Part shown: positions 15,050-21,507 of the stretch, piece after piece | How the letters are laid out: the number at the start of each line of letters is the position of its first letter | Numbering within the stretch: position 1 is the first letter of the stretch | Assembly (NCBI GenBank): GCA_022843085.1 | Contig: JALHOI010000008.1 | Location: forward strand, 1-21,507 | Length of the DNA stretch: 21,507 nucleotides | Source: Pseudobdellovibrionaceae bacterium | GTDB lineage: Bacteria > Bdellovibrionota > Bdellovibrionia > Bdellovibrionales > JAMPXM01 | Direction: 5' to 3' | Notes under the pieces: generated by a model | Database searches by the model: none | What the model saw: only the letters and a program-made list of their open reading frames with translations | Told to the model about the DNA's origin: nothing | Program-made: the position numbers and the translations under genes

Positions 15050-15055
15050 TTGACA
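15050..15055 (+). promoter_or_regulatory. Consensus -35-like hexamer
   Basis: TTGACA occurs about 78 bases before the start of the small exported protein gene, in an A/T-rich stretch of the divergent region with the beta-amylase gene. The sequence 17 bases downstream (around 15073-15078) is a poor -10, so this is at best half a promoter. Confidence 0.25.
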
Positions 15056-15132
15056 TAAGTCACTCTGAAAGCCCAATCGTCTCGTTGATTCCAGCGATCA
15101 CTTCACCTACCGTTTCCGAAGCGAGGAAGCTT

Positions 15133-15570
15133 ATGAATCTAAAATTGACCCTCTTGGTAGTGGCTGTGGCATTGGTGACGTTGAAGTCGCACGCAAAAGA
15201 GAACTGCGATAAAGCTCTCGATGCCGTGCCTAAGTATGAGTCAAAACAAAACATGTTTAAGCAGATCTCGGAATTTCGAGCCAAATATTCTCATTGCATG
15301 GACGGAGGAATCGCGTCGGGAATTTCTGCAGTCATCGTCGAATCTCTCGATAAAAACTGGAAACAGGTTTCTGCAATCAAATCCATTTCGAAAAAAGATC
15401 CGACATTTTATAAATTTATTTTCGCAAATATTCAGCCCGACGTGACCGGCCAAGAGGCCGAAGTGAAATCGATTATTACAAAGGCCAAGACGTCTTGCCC
15501 CAGAGGAATGAAGCCGTTTTGTAACGACCTAATCGAGGCCTCAAATCGATCAATGGAGTCGCAAGACTAA
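15133..15570 (+). CDS. Small exported Cys-containing protein
   Basis: ATG 15133 has AGGAAG four bases upstream; the frame is open to 15085, but without a signal sequence. The 145-residue product has a signal peptide (MNLKLTLLVVAVALVTLKSHA) and a helical mature part with four cysteines (ENCDKAL, HCMDGG, SCPRG, FCNDL), which could form two disulphides. I recognise no family. The gene is divergent from the beta-amylase and heads the rightmost plus-strand block of exported proteins. Confidence 0.72.
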   Translation: MNLKLTLLVVAVALVTLKSHAKENCDKALDAVPKYESKQNMFKQISEFRAKYSHCMDGGIASGISAVIVESLDKNWKQVSAIKSISKKDPTFYKFIFANIQPDVTGQEAEVKSIITKAKTSCPRGMKPFCNDLIEASNRSMESQD

Positions 15571-15571
15571 G

Positions 15572-15591
15572 CTCTTCGCGACGCCGAAGAG
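15572..15591 (+). terminator. Hairpin after the 15133 gene
   Basis: CTCTTCG (15572-15578) and CGAAGAG (15585-15591) form a perfect 7-bp stem with a 6-base loop directly after the TAA at 15568-15570. No T-run follows, so an intrinsic terminator is only possible; it may protect the 3' end instead. Confidence 0.4.
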
Positions 15592-15866
15592 TCTCATGAA
15601 AGAAGTGGCGCTGCCCCCAGCGACACGCTGACGTCAGAAACTGGTGACGGCAAATTGCTCGCGTCCATCCGCAGTCTTTTGGCTGAAAACAATTGTCGAA
15701 CGCCCAAACTGTAACCCGACAACATGACCATATTGACTCATTGAAGAACCGCATCGAGGAGCGGTCATCGGCATCGATTTTGAACTGCCGTTGAACTCGT
15801 CGACGCTCCGCCGATGCATTGGGAGCCAAGTCGAAGCTTGGGCCTGTAAAACGATTGAGAGCTTTC
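15592..15866. other. Intergenic region with a doubtful minus-strand frame
   Basis: No plus-strand gene is visible between the hairpin and the next exported-protein start. On the minus strand a 61-codon frame (15634-15819) ends in a protein-like stretch, SMSQYGHVVGLQFGRST then FSQKTADGREQFAVTSF. It has no good ribosome site, and its upstream continuation closes at a TGA. It may be the remnant of a gene or chance. Confidence 0.25.
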
Positions 15867-17270
15867 ATGATGAGAAATATTTGGGTGAGGCTGATCATCT
15901 TTTCGACGCTATTTTCCTCAATGGCAGGGGCCAGTGGCGACCGGTGCGAACTTCTTTTTAAATCAAGACCGCAAACCATCGAAGAAAAGATTGCGGCCCT
16001 GTCTGGCCCGCAGAGGCCGAGCGCAACCCGGTCCGTTCGTGGTGATGTCATTACAGATCCGGGGCTTCCAGAGATCATTGTCGATCAACGAGCACGCGAC
16101 CGCTTTCAAGGGACAAATGACAAGGCTTTCAAGCCCACGCGTGGCTACGATTTGATTGATCCAGTCGTGGTCGATTTGATCTCCGCGATTCAAAGTCGGC
16201 TTCCGCGTCGAATTGATGCCTACCGTTTTGATATCCAAGACAGAGCTTACGCGCAACTCGATGTGCCGGAGATCGGTCCCCTGACGATTGAGATATTTAG
16301 ATCCCAAGCCGGGCTTACTAATATCTATCAAATAGAGGGAGCCGGTTTTCGAATTACCAATTTACGGCCCACGGGAAGAACGATGAGGACGGTCGATGGG
16401 CGTAAGGTCGTAAAAGACTCGAGCCTGCCTCATCGAGTCCTCATAGGTCCGCTCGATTTGGAAATCGGTGTGTCGGGCGAAGATGGCGGCGTGTATGTTC
16501 GAACTAAAGGGCGGCTCTACTCGAACAACAGCCTCATGACACTAGGCAGATGGAATCCCGATCAGATTTGGAACGACGAGCTTTTACTAGCCTACGATCT
16601 TCCAGACACCGCCAAGAGCTCGCGAGAAAATTACTTGAAGGCGCTCGAAAGAGCAATGCCCGGAACCGCAAAGACGATCAGCTTGCGCGAGGTTGAGAGT
16701 CGGGCTGCGGCCTGGCTTCTAAACGTGACGGAAGCGATGAAACAGTTGCCGATCGTCCCCGCGCACATCAGAGACCTGCAAGCCGAAGAACCCGTGCCAT
16801 CGGGATTCGAGACCCTCGTTGCATGGACGACTCCCGATGGTGCAAAGAAATTACGTACGGGGCAACGAGAGTCCGAGCAACGTTTCGCTAATGAAAGTGT
16901 AGCTTTGAATTCTGGTACCTGGCCTATTCCGACCTTCCCCAAGGGCCAGTTTGCCGAGATCAACCCGTTCTATGTAAGCGGATTCGTTTTTTTGCATTTC
17001 CCAGATTCACGAGCCAGTGCTGAACATGGGCCATCACAACGCCTATCACATCTAGGTCGCTACGAACCAAAAGGCCAACACTCGGTTCAAATCAACGTGC
17101 ATCTCAAAAGTGGTGATGAAGTTTTCGTCGGCGATTTGAATTCGAAGGACGCGAGCGCGTTGGAAAACTCAATGCGACCCGCAAGCCAATATCAAACAGG
17201 AATGTTTGCAAATCCGATTATTATGGTGCGTCGATCAATCGACTTCAGCGAAATTGAAATCTCAGACTAG
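15867..17270 (+). CDS. Exported protein with N-terminal C-x-x-L-F motif
   Basis: ATG 15867 (or 15870) starts a signal peptide (about 24 residues, ending SMAGASG); the frame is open upstream to 15819, but without a signal. The mature N-terminus, CELLFKSRPQTIEEKIAAL, matches the same segment of the 18175 and 20575 gene products. The 467-residue protein then has a mixed alpha/beta body with no domain I recognise; it includes two strand-rich parts (PEIGPLTIEIF, RVLIGPLDLEIGVSG) and HSVQINVHLKSGDEVFVGD near the end. It is probably periplasmic or secreted. It is followed by the 17366 gene after 95 bases on the same strand. Function unknown. Confidence 0.72.
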   Translation: MMRNIWVRLIIFSTLFSSMAGASGDRCELLFKSRPQTIEEKIAALSGPQRPSATRSVRGDVITDPGLPEIIVDQRARDRFQGTNDKAFKPTRGYDLIDPVVVDLISAIQSRLPRRIDAYRFDIQDRAYAQLDVPEIGPLTIEIFRSQAGLTNIYQIEGAGFRITNLRPTGRTMRTVDGRKVVKDSSLPHRVLIGPLDLEIGVSGEDGGVYVRTKGRLYSNNSLMTLGRWNPDQIWNDELLLAYDLPDTAKSSRENYLKALERAMPGTAKTISLREVESRAAAWLLNVTEAMKQLPIVPAHIRDLQAEEPVPSGFETLVAWTTPDGAKKLRTGQRESEQRFANESVALNSGTWPIPTFPKGQFAEINPFYVSGFVFLHFPDSRASAEHGPSQRLSHLGRYEPKGQHSVQINVHLKSGDEVFVGDLNSKDASALENSMRPASQYQTGMFANPIIMVRRSIDFSEIEISD

Positions 17271-17365
17271 ACAACCGGCGCGGAGTAATGACCGAAGCTT
17301 GGCATCGATCTTGTTGTTCCCAACCGAAAGGCTGAGCTCAGATCACCGTAGCCACTTGGAGCGTC

Positions 17366-18178
17366 ATGAAACACTTAAATTTGTCTGTGATGACAATTTT
17401 CGTCTCCAGAGTTCGGCGAAGCATGATTCCAAGTTCAGTGTTTTTCTTCGTAACCACATTTATCTTCAGCCTATCAGCGCATGGTACCTCTCATTTGTTT
17501 AAAATAGAGCATTCGCAATCCTACGCCACCGTTAAGTTTCAAGATGGCAAAACGCTGATTCTAAGTGCGAATGACTCGAAGCAGGCTGATAGCTTCTTAA
17601 AGGTCAGCGAAGCGGCTCTCGCAGATCAAAGCTTCGATCGTATGCATCAGTTTTTTAAATGGCTGACCCGAAGTTTGAGCATCCAGTTTAAGGACGGGCT
17701 TAAAATCAAACAAGCCGGCGGCTTCTCTATTTTAGGCCATCTTAGCAGCCAACTTGCGACACTTCCGGCTGCAGAACAGCAATCTATTTTTCAAGCAGCC
17801 TTTGTGCAGTCCGTTCATAACTTCGTTGATCTACCGATTCAAAACATTGAAACGATGCTGACGCTAGCAGCGCTAGGAAACCCAAAGACAGAAGAAGCGC
17901 TGCTCTGCGATGCCATGGCTGTGACCGGCTATGTCTATAAGCAAGCGGTGCCCGAGGCTTCGACGTTGCGCCCCGAAGCCATTGACGATTTTGTGAGCGA
18001 TCAGCGTCGCGCCCGCCACATCGCGACCTCTGTGCGCGGCATCTTAAAGAATCGGCCCCACCTTGCAAAAACAAGATGCCATGTCGCCTACTACGAAAAA
18101 GGCTACTTTAACTTTTCAGTCGAGGAAATTCTTATTGCCGCCGCCAAGCCATTCGTCACACCGGCCGGTGCAATTTGA
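17366..18178 (+). CDS. Exported hypothetical protein
   Basis: ATG 17366 follows GGAG by four bases. The N-terminus carries a long hydrophobic stretch (MIPSSVFFFVTTFIFSLSAHG), a signal peptide or anchor; the internal ATG at residue 20 would give a more usual signal length. The mature domain of about 230 residues is mostly helical, with two cysteines (LLCDAM, TRCHVAY). No family is recognised. Its TGA overlaps the next gene's TTG start (TTGA at 18175-18178), so the two are translationally coupled. Confidence 0.68.
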   Translation: MKHLNLSVMTIFVSRVRRSMIPSSVFFFVTTFIFSLSAHGTSHLFKIEHSQSYATVKFQDGKTLILSANDSKQADSFLKVSEAALADQSFDRMHQFFKWLTRSLSIQFKDGLKIKQAGGFSILGHLSSQLATLPAAEQQSIFQAAFVQSVHNFVDLPIQNIETMLTLAALGNPKTEEALLCDAMAVTGYVYKQAVPEASTLRPEAIDDFVSDQRRARHIATSVRGILKNRPHLAKTRCHVAYYEKGYFNFSVEEILIAAAKPFVTPAGAI

Positions 18179-19260
18179 AGTCTGAAGAAATGCAGCGAAC
18201 GGCCTTCTTTCCTTTAAGAGCGGGCCTCGTTCTTTCAGCATTCATAATCGGAACATCAAGCGCGCACGCATTGACGTCTTCTGTTGCCTCCAACGGAAGT
18301 CCGAAACAGTGCCAAGGGCTGTTCGTTGCAGCTAAGCCTCAAACAATTCGCAGCCGTTTAGCTGAATGGCTTAAGAAATGTACGGGCTTGTGCGAAACAA
18401 CCGTCGCCGACGGAACACTCGTGTTCGATCGGCAAGCTCGGTCACTTCGCATCACCGGCGATGCCGAAAAACTGTTTTTGGAAAATTCGAATCCTGAACC
18501 TGAAACGCGACTGTCGGTGGATAACACCGCTCAACAAAATAGTCCGAAGTTTGAAGCTTTCGGGACATCGGCCTGGAACAGGCGAACGATCGAAGACGAT
18601 AAGAGCTCCGCAAATTTTATGATCGGCGGTCCGAATTCGACAGCTCAAATTCGAAAGCTTTCTCATCTTAATGGGCTCACTGTAGCCGAACTTGAAGCGC
18701 GCCTGCGTCCTTATCAGCTATCAGTGGCGGGCTTCATCGGCCGAAGTGAGTCACTTATCAAGGTTCTAGCTGACGACAACGATTACGTTACAGGTCGCGG
18801 GCTTACCCATGAACTACTCGCCAAGCCTTTGATGGCGCTGATGAATGCAGAAAAAAGCGCTCGACGTGCTTATGACGGTGCCGGCAAAAAGCACTGGGTC
18901 GAAGCGCTGTCAGACAAGGTCGAACGAAAGGCTGGTATCAAAGAGTTTGTCGTCGCAAAGAATCACACGGTACGAGTCTCTGAAAACCACGGTGTTCGAG
19001 TTCTTTTTCGAGGCGAACTTTACTGGGTTTATTCTGTAACGTGGATGGGATACCAGGAAAGTCCACTGACCCGCCCTGGCCGTAAACCATCAGTAACCGA
19101 CAGCGACTACATTGTCGTTCGTGAAAAAACTGGCGAGCACATTTCATTCTCAGGAATACTTCCCGAGCTGATAAACGACTGGGGCTTTTATGAGGGCCTT
19201 GAAACTCCCTACCGTCTGTCTCCCGAAAAAATCATAGAGTTTTTTGAATTATCAAATTAG
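18175..19260 (+). CDS. Exported protein with N-terminal C-x-x-L-F motif
   Basis: The start is TTG 18175, overlapping the previous stop, or ATG 18190. A signal peptide (LRAGLVLSAFIIGTSSAHA) precedes CQGLFVAAKPQTIRSRL, the shared motif of the exported proteins in this block. A second Cys pair (KKCTGLC) follows. The remainder of the 361 residues includes KNHTVRVSENHGVRVLFRG and a Trp/Tyr-rich strand (ELYWVYSVTWMGYQ) near the C-terminus, and matches no domain I know. The retropepsin-like gene begins 16 bases after its stop, so all three genes from 17366 probably form an operon. Confidence 0.7.
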   Translation: MKSEEMQRTAFFPLRAGLVLSAFIIGTSSAHALTSSVASNGSPKQCQGLFVAAKPQTIRSRLAEWLKKCTGLCETTVADGTLVFDRQARSLRITGDAEKLFLENSNPEPETRLSVDNTAQQNSPKFEAFGTSAWNRRTIEDDKSSANFMIGGPNSTAQIRKLSHLNGLTVAELEARLRPYQLSVAGFIGRSESLIKVLADDNDYVTGRGLTHELLAKPLMALMNAEKSARRAYDGAGKKHWVEALSDKVERKAGIKEFVVAKNHTVRVSENHGVRVLFRGELYWVYSVTWMGYQESPLTRPGRKPSVTDSDYIVVREKTGEHISFSGILPELINDWGFYEGLETPYRLSPEKIIEFFELSN

Positions 19261-19276
19261 TGAAAGTCGAACCAAG

Positions 19277-20353
19277 ATGATCTGCAAATTCTGTAAGAGT
19301 GTCATCCCTGCCGAACGCATTTATGGCGCAACCGCAATTTGCGAAGTCTGCGGACAGGCGAACATGAAGCCCAAGATTTCGAACCCCTTTGTTCGCTGGG
19401 GTTTAGTCGCGGTGATCACCGCAGCCGTCGCCGGAACAGTTTACTACTCTCGCCATTCGATATTGGCGGCTTTCAACCCGGCCTACGCTTTAACAATCGC
19501 TAACCTCGAAGAGGTTCAAAAAATTCATGAACGGTGTCTGAGAGGGGCCGATCACGAGTGCTTAGTTGCGGCCTACCAGCGTATGATTCAGAATGATCCG
19601 AATGATGTCAGTGCAAAGGCGAATCTCGCTTTCCAACTGACGACTCTTAAGCGCTTCACCGACGCCGATCCAATTTATAGAGAGATCTTAGCGAGCGGCA
19701 CAGGAACCTACGACTTGATGGCGTTTCATGCCGTCAACCTCACAGGACTTGGCCAACGTCTTGACGCCATTAAGTGGTTTGAAAAGAGTCTTGGAATAAA
19801 TCCGAACTTAGTCGATGCAACTCAAAAACTTGCTTCGCTCTATGTTCAAGAAAAACGCCCAGCCGAAGCTATTTCGCTTCTTCAATCATTTATCTATCGT
19901 TTTCCAAGTGCTGCCGGCTCTTTAAGTGGCGATCTTAGTGCTGACCTCGAACTTTTCGAGCGAGCTAAACCAGTTGAAAGAATTCGGCTTGTCGGTTTCT
20001 CCGACGGTCATTTTGCTCTGCCTCTTCAGCTACGTGAGAATAAAACTGCCGAGTTGTTTATGGTGGACACCGGTGCTTCTGTGGTATCGATGCCCAAAAG
20101 CGATATCGAAAAATATTGGCCGGAGCTTCTTAAAAAAAGCCGGCCGACGCAATTCTCGCTGGCCGACGGCTCGAAAATTGAGGCGCAAGTGGCCACTTTA
20201 CCTCTCGTCAAAATCGGCAGCTGGGATTTCAAAAACATCGAAGTCGCATTTTGCGACAGCTGCGCACGCCTCGCCGGAATGAGTCTTCTCAAAAAGCTTA
20301 AAATGGAAACAAGCTCAGACGGCGAACTTTCGACGCTAACGCTGTCACGGTAG
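19277..20353 (+). CDS. Membrane-anchored zinc-ribbon/TPR/retropepsin-like aspartic protease
   Basis: ATG 19277 gives MICKFC; the TTG at 19244 lacks a ribosome site and overlaps the previous gene. Domains in order for 358 residues: a zinc ribbon with CKFC (3-6) and CEVC (22-25), one membrane helix (about 41-57), TPR-like helical repeats (about 95-210, including NDPNDVSAKANLAFQ and LGQRLDAIKWFEKSLGINP), and a C-terminal clan AA aspartic protease domain. The protease part has FMVDTGAS (catalytic D264), FSLADGSKIEAQ and the second hallmark LAGMSLLKKL near 332. Such single-lobe enzymes work as homodimers, as retropepsin does. Topology predicts the ribbon in the cytoplasm and TPR plus protease in the periplasm. 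Substrate unknown. Confidence 0.85.
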   Translation: MICKFCKSVIPAERIYGATAICEVCGQANMKPKISNPFVRWGLVAVITAAVAGTVYYSRHSILAAFNPAYALTIANLEEVQKIHERCLRGADHECLVAAYQRMIQNDPNDVSAKANLAFQLTTLKRFTDADPIYREILASGTGTYDLMAFHAVNLTGLGQRLDAIKWFEKSLGINPNLVDATQKLASLYVQEKRPAEAISLLQSFIYRFPSAAGSLSGDLSADLELFERAKPVERIRLVGFSDGHFALPLQLRENKTAELFMVDTGASVVSMPKSDIEKYWPELLKKSRPTQFSLADGSKIEAQVATLPLVKIGSWDFKNIEVAFCDSCARLAGMSLLKKLKMETSSDGELSTLTLSR

Positions 20354-20574
20354 CTCGGGAGCGTGGCAAAATTGGTCGAGTTAAATGACCACAAGTAGCC
20401 GTGAATCTGTGGCTCACCGGATCCCTATTTTCGAAAAACTCACGCCTGATTTGCGCGATTTGATATGGCCCTGTGTCTAATCTCGCAACATGATGTATTA
20501 AGTCGACGCCTGTGATGCCAACGAATTCAAAAGTAAACCTAAAACTAGAATCGTGGTACAATCCCAGCTTCCTT
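20354..20574. other. 221-base intergenic region
   Basis: This gap follows the protease gene and precedes the next exported protein. It contains a short CCACA/TGTGG inverted pair, but no T-run or clear terminator. TGGTACAAT close to the next start resembles an extended -10 but would leave almost no leader. A minus-strand frame here runs into the protease gene and is not supported as a gene. Confidence 0.3.
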
Positions 20575-21267
20575 ATGCGAAATAGAATTCTGGTTTGTCT
20601 CTATTCTGTTTTCATGTTGGGCGCCTCAAGCGTGGGACACTCACAGACCTGTGAGTCCCTTTTTCAGGGGCGACCAGATTCTATTCAGAATCCAGATCCG
20701 ATTCAAAAGATTGAAACCGAGCTTAGTAAACTCAACCCGAACGGACAGGGCTGGGCTGAATTTGATTCGACAATTTGGCTGCCCGAGAATTTTACCCGAG
20801 TGGTTGCAGAACTTGAAAATTCTAAACTATTTCCATTTGATCAAGAGTCCACTTACTTGATTAAAGACTTTGAGAATTACGATCTTCGCAAGCAAGTTTC
20901 GCCCGAGGCCGAACTCTCGCGCGAGGTTGTAGCAATATTCGCGTTCAATGAAAAGTTGCGTTCGGCGCTAGAACTATCTCTCGGGCTTGATCCGTCGACA
21001 CAGAAATTGATCGAAAGCTTTTCAGAAATTCGGGTTTCAAATCACAAATCGAAGTACGAAAGACCGCACTACGATGAAAAAGTTAATGACTTCGTTGCGG
21101 TGACTCCAATAACCAGAAAACTTGGAACGTTGTATTTTGACCGCCAAACCAAAGCTTGGCGGCAGGCAAAAGGCAGCGCGGGCACACCTTCGTGCTGTCG
21201 ACCGCCAATCAGACCAGGCCGACCCTGCATTATGCTCCGCCCGGCGCCATGGGAGTCGCTCTCGTGA
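20575..21267 (+). CDS. Exported C-x-x-L-F motif protein, probably frameshifted near 3' end
   Basis: ATG 20575 begins a signal peptide (MRNRILVCLYSVFMLGASSV, cut near GHSQ); GTG 20512 would add a non-signal extension. The mature N-terminus CESLFQGRPDSI matches the shared motif. The body is helical then shifts to YERPHYDEKVNDFVAVTPI and GTLYFDRQTKAWRQAKG. From there the annotated frame becomes a Cys/Pro/Arg-rich tail (PSCCRPPIRPGRP) unlike the rest. A one-base shift instead gives a protein-like continuation ending at 21296. So the 3' end is probably altered by a single-base indel. Function unknown. Confidence 0.68.
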   Translation: MRNRILVCLYSVFMLGASSVGHSQTCESLFQGRPDSIQNPDPIQKIETELSKLNPNGQGWAEFDSTIWLPENFTRVVAELENSKLFPFDQESTYLIKDFENYDLRKQVSPEAELSREVVAIFAFNEKLRSALELSLGLDPSTQKLIESFSEIRVSNHKSKYERPHYDEKVNDFVAVTPITRKLGTLYFDRQTKAWRQAKGSAGTPSCCRPPIRPGRPCIMLRPAPWESLS

Positions 21268-21296
21268 CACGATTCAGGATTGTCGATGCACGGTAA
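21141..21296 (+). other. Out-of-frame C-terminal continuation of the 20575 gene
   Basis: In the +2 frame relative to the gene, open after the TGA at 21138-21140, the sequence reads RQRGHTFVLSTANQTRPTLH then YAPPGAMGVALVTRFRIVDAR and stops at TAA 21294-21296. It looks like a natural C-terminus. An extra A in the AAAA run at 21168-21171 would join it to the upstream frame. Confidence 0.55.
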
Positions 21297-21365
21297 TCGC
21301 ATTCTGTGGCACGTCAGTTGCGCACTCTTTTCCGAAAGCTACTGATTTAGAAACTGGAGACTCTG

Positions 21366-21507
21366 ATGCAGATCCTGAAGCCGCTTATCGTCACCGCCAT
21401 TGTAGGCAGTTCAAGCCTGTCACACGCAGCTGGCACTTGCTATCCAACTCTGATGCTCGAGTCGGACAAGGCGTTCGCTCTCATCACAAACAATTCGCTT
21501 GCTGGCG
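21366..21507 (+). CDS. Exported hypothetical protein, 3'-truncated by window edge
   Basis: ATG 21366 has GGAG six bases upstream (21356-21359). The 47 codons present encode a signal peptide (MQILKPLIVTAIVGSSSLSH, cut near AAG) followed by TCYPTLMLESDKAF. The Cys shortly after the cleavage site recalls the neighbours, but the C-x-x-L-F motif is not present in the same form. The gene continues beyond the window and cannot be classified. Confidence 0.7.
   Translation, partial: MQILKPLIVTAIVGSSSLSHAAGTCYPTLMLESDKAFALITNNSLAG

Noticed and set aside
15476..16078. 200-codon minus-strand frame
   Set aside because: It covers the ends of two exported-protein genes and has a frame-shadow composition (many Arg, Cys, Trp).
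20298..20561. 87-codon minus-strand frame after the protease gene
   Set aside because: It overlaps the end of the retropepsin domain and lacks a ribosome site; the intergenic part alone is too short to judge.

Overview
The window is a gene-dense piece of a Gram-negative bacterial chromosome. Signal peptides, a lipobox lipoprotein, an outer-membrane barrel protein and many secreted proteins of unknown function support that. The moderate G+C content, frequent GTG/TTG starts and the large set of secreted lineage-specific proteins fit a Bdellovibrionota/Oligoflexia-type bacterium. This placement is an inference from general character, not from a marker gene. I see no tRNA, rRNA, IS element, integrase or CRISPR array. 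No stretch without a gene exceeds 300 bases; the longest are 15571-15866 and 10948-11212.

Layout. (1) 2-706: the 3' end of trhO, a tRNA U34 hydroxylase cut by the left edge. (2) 790-3229: a membrane fatty-acid desaturase on the minus strand, divergent from a plus-strand pair, a GNAT-like acyltransferase and a haem-oxygenase-like diiron protein. These three could form a small acyl-metabolite pathway. (3) 3226-7118: six minus-strand genes, mostly overlapping or closely spaced: MBL-fold hydrolase, two-helix membrane protein, small unknown, XRE-type HTH, winged-helix regulator, unknown. (4) 7283-7999: a secreted beta-barrel protein. (5) 8015-10947: a minus-strand run with a secreted protein, a four-helix membrane protein, LemA, a DUF3137-type membrane protein and a two-helix protein. 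(6) 11213-12276: minus-strand small genes: a LytM/M23-like domain without zinc ligands, a 73-aa basic protein, a 55-aa zinc ribbon, and upstream of it a reading frame interrupted by TGA. (7) 12326-14973: a lipoprotein converging on a secreted GH14 beta-amylase. (8) 15133-21507: plus-strand genes for exported proteins. Three share an N-terminal Cys-x-x-Leu-Phe...Pro-x-[Thr/Ser]-Ile motif, and one is a membrane-anchored zinc-ribbon/TPR/retropepsin-like protease.

The most noteworthy items are the desaturase/acyltransferase/diiron trio, the shared motif of the exported proteins, the frameshift that cuts off the C-terminus of the 20575 gene, the retropepsin-like protease architecture, the beta-amylase, and the small zinc-ribbon genes near 12 kb with their in-frame TGA.
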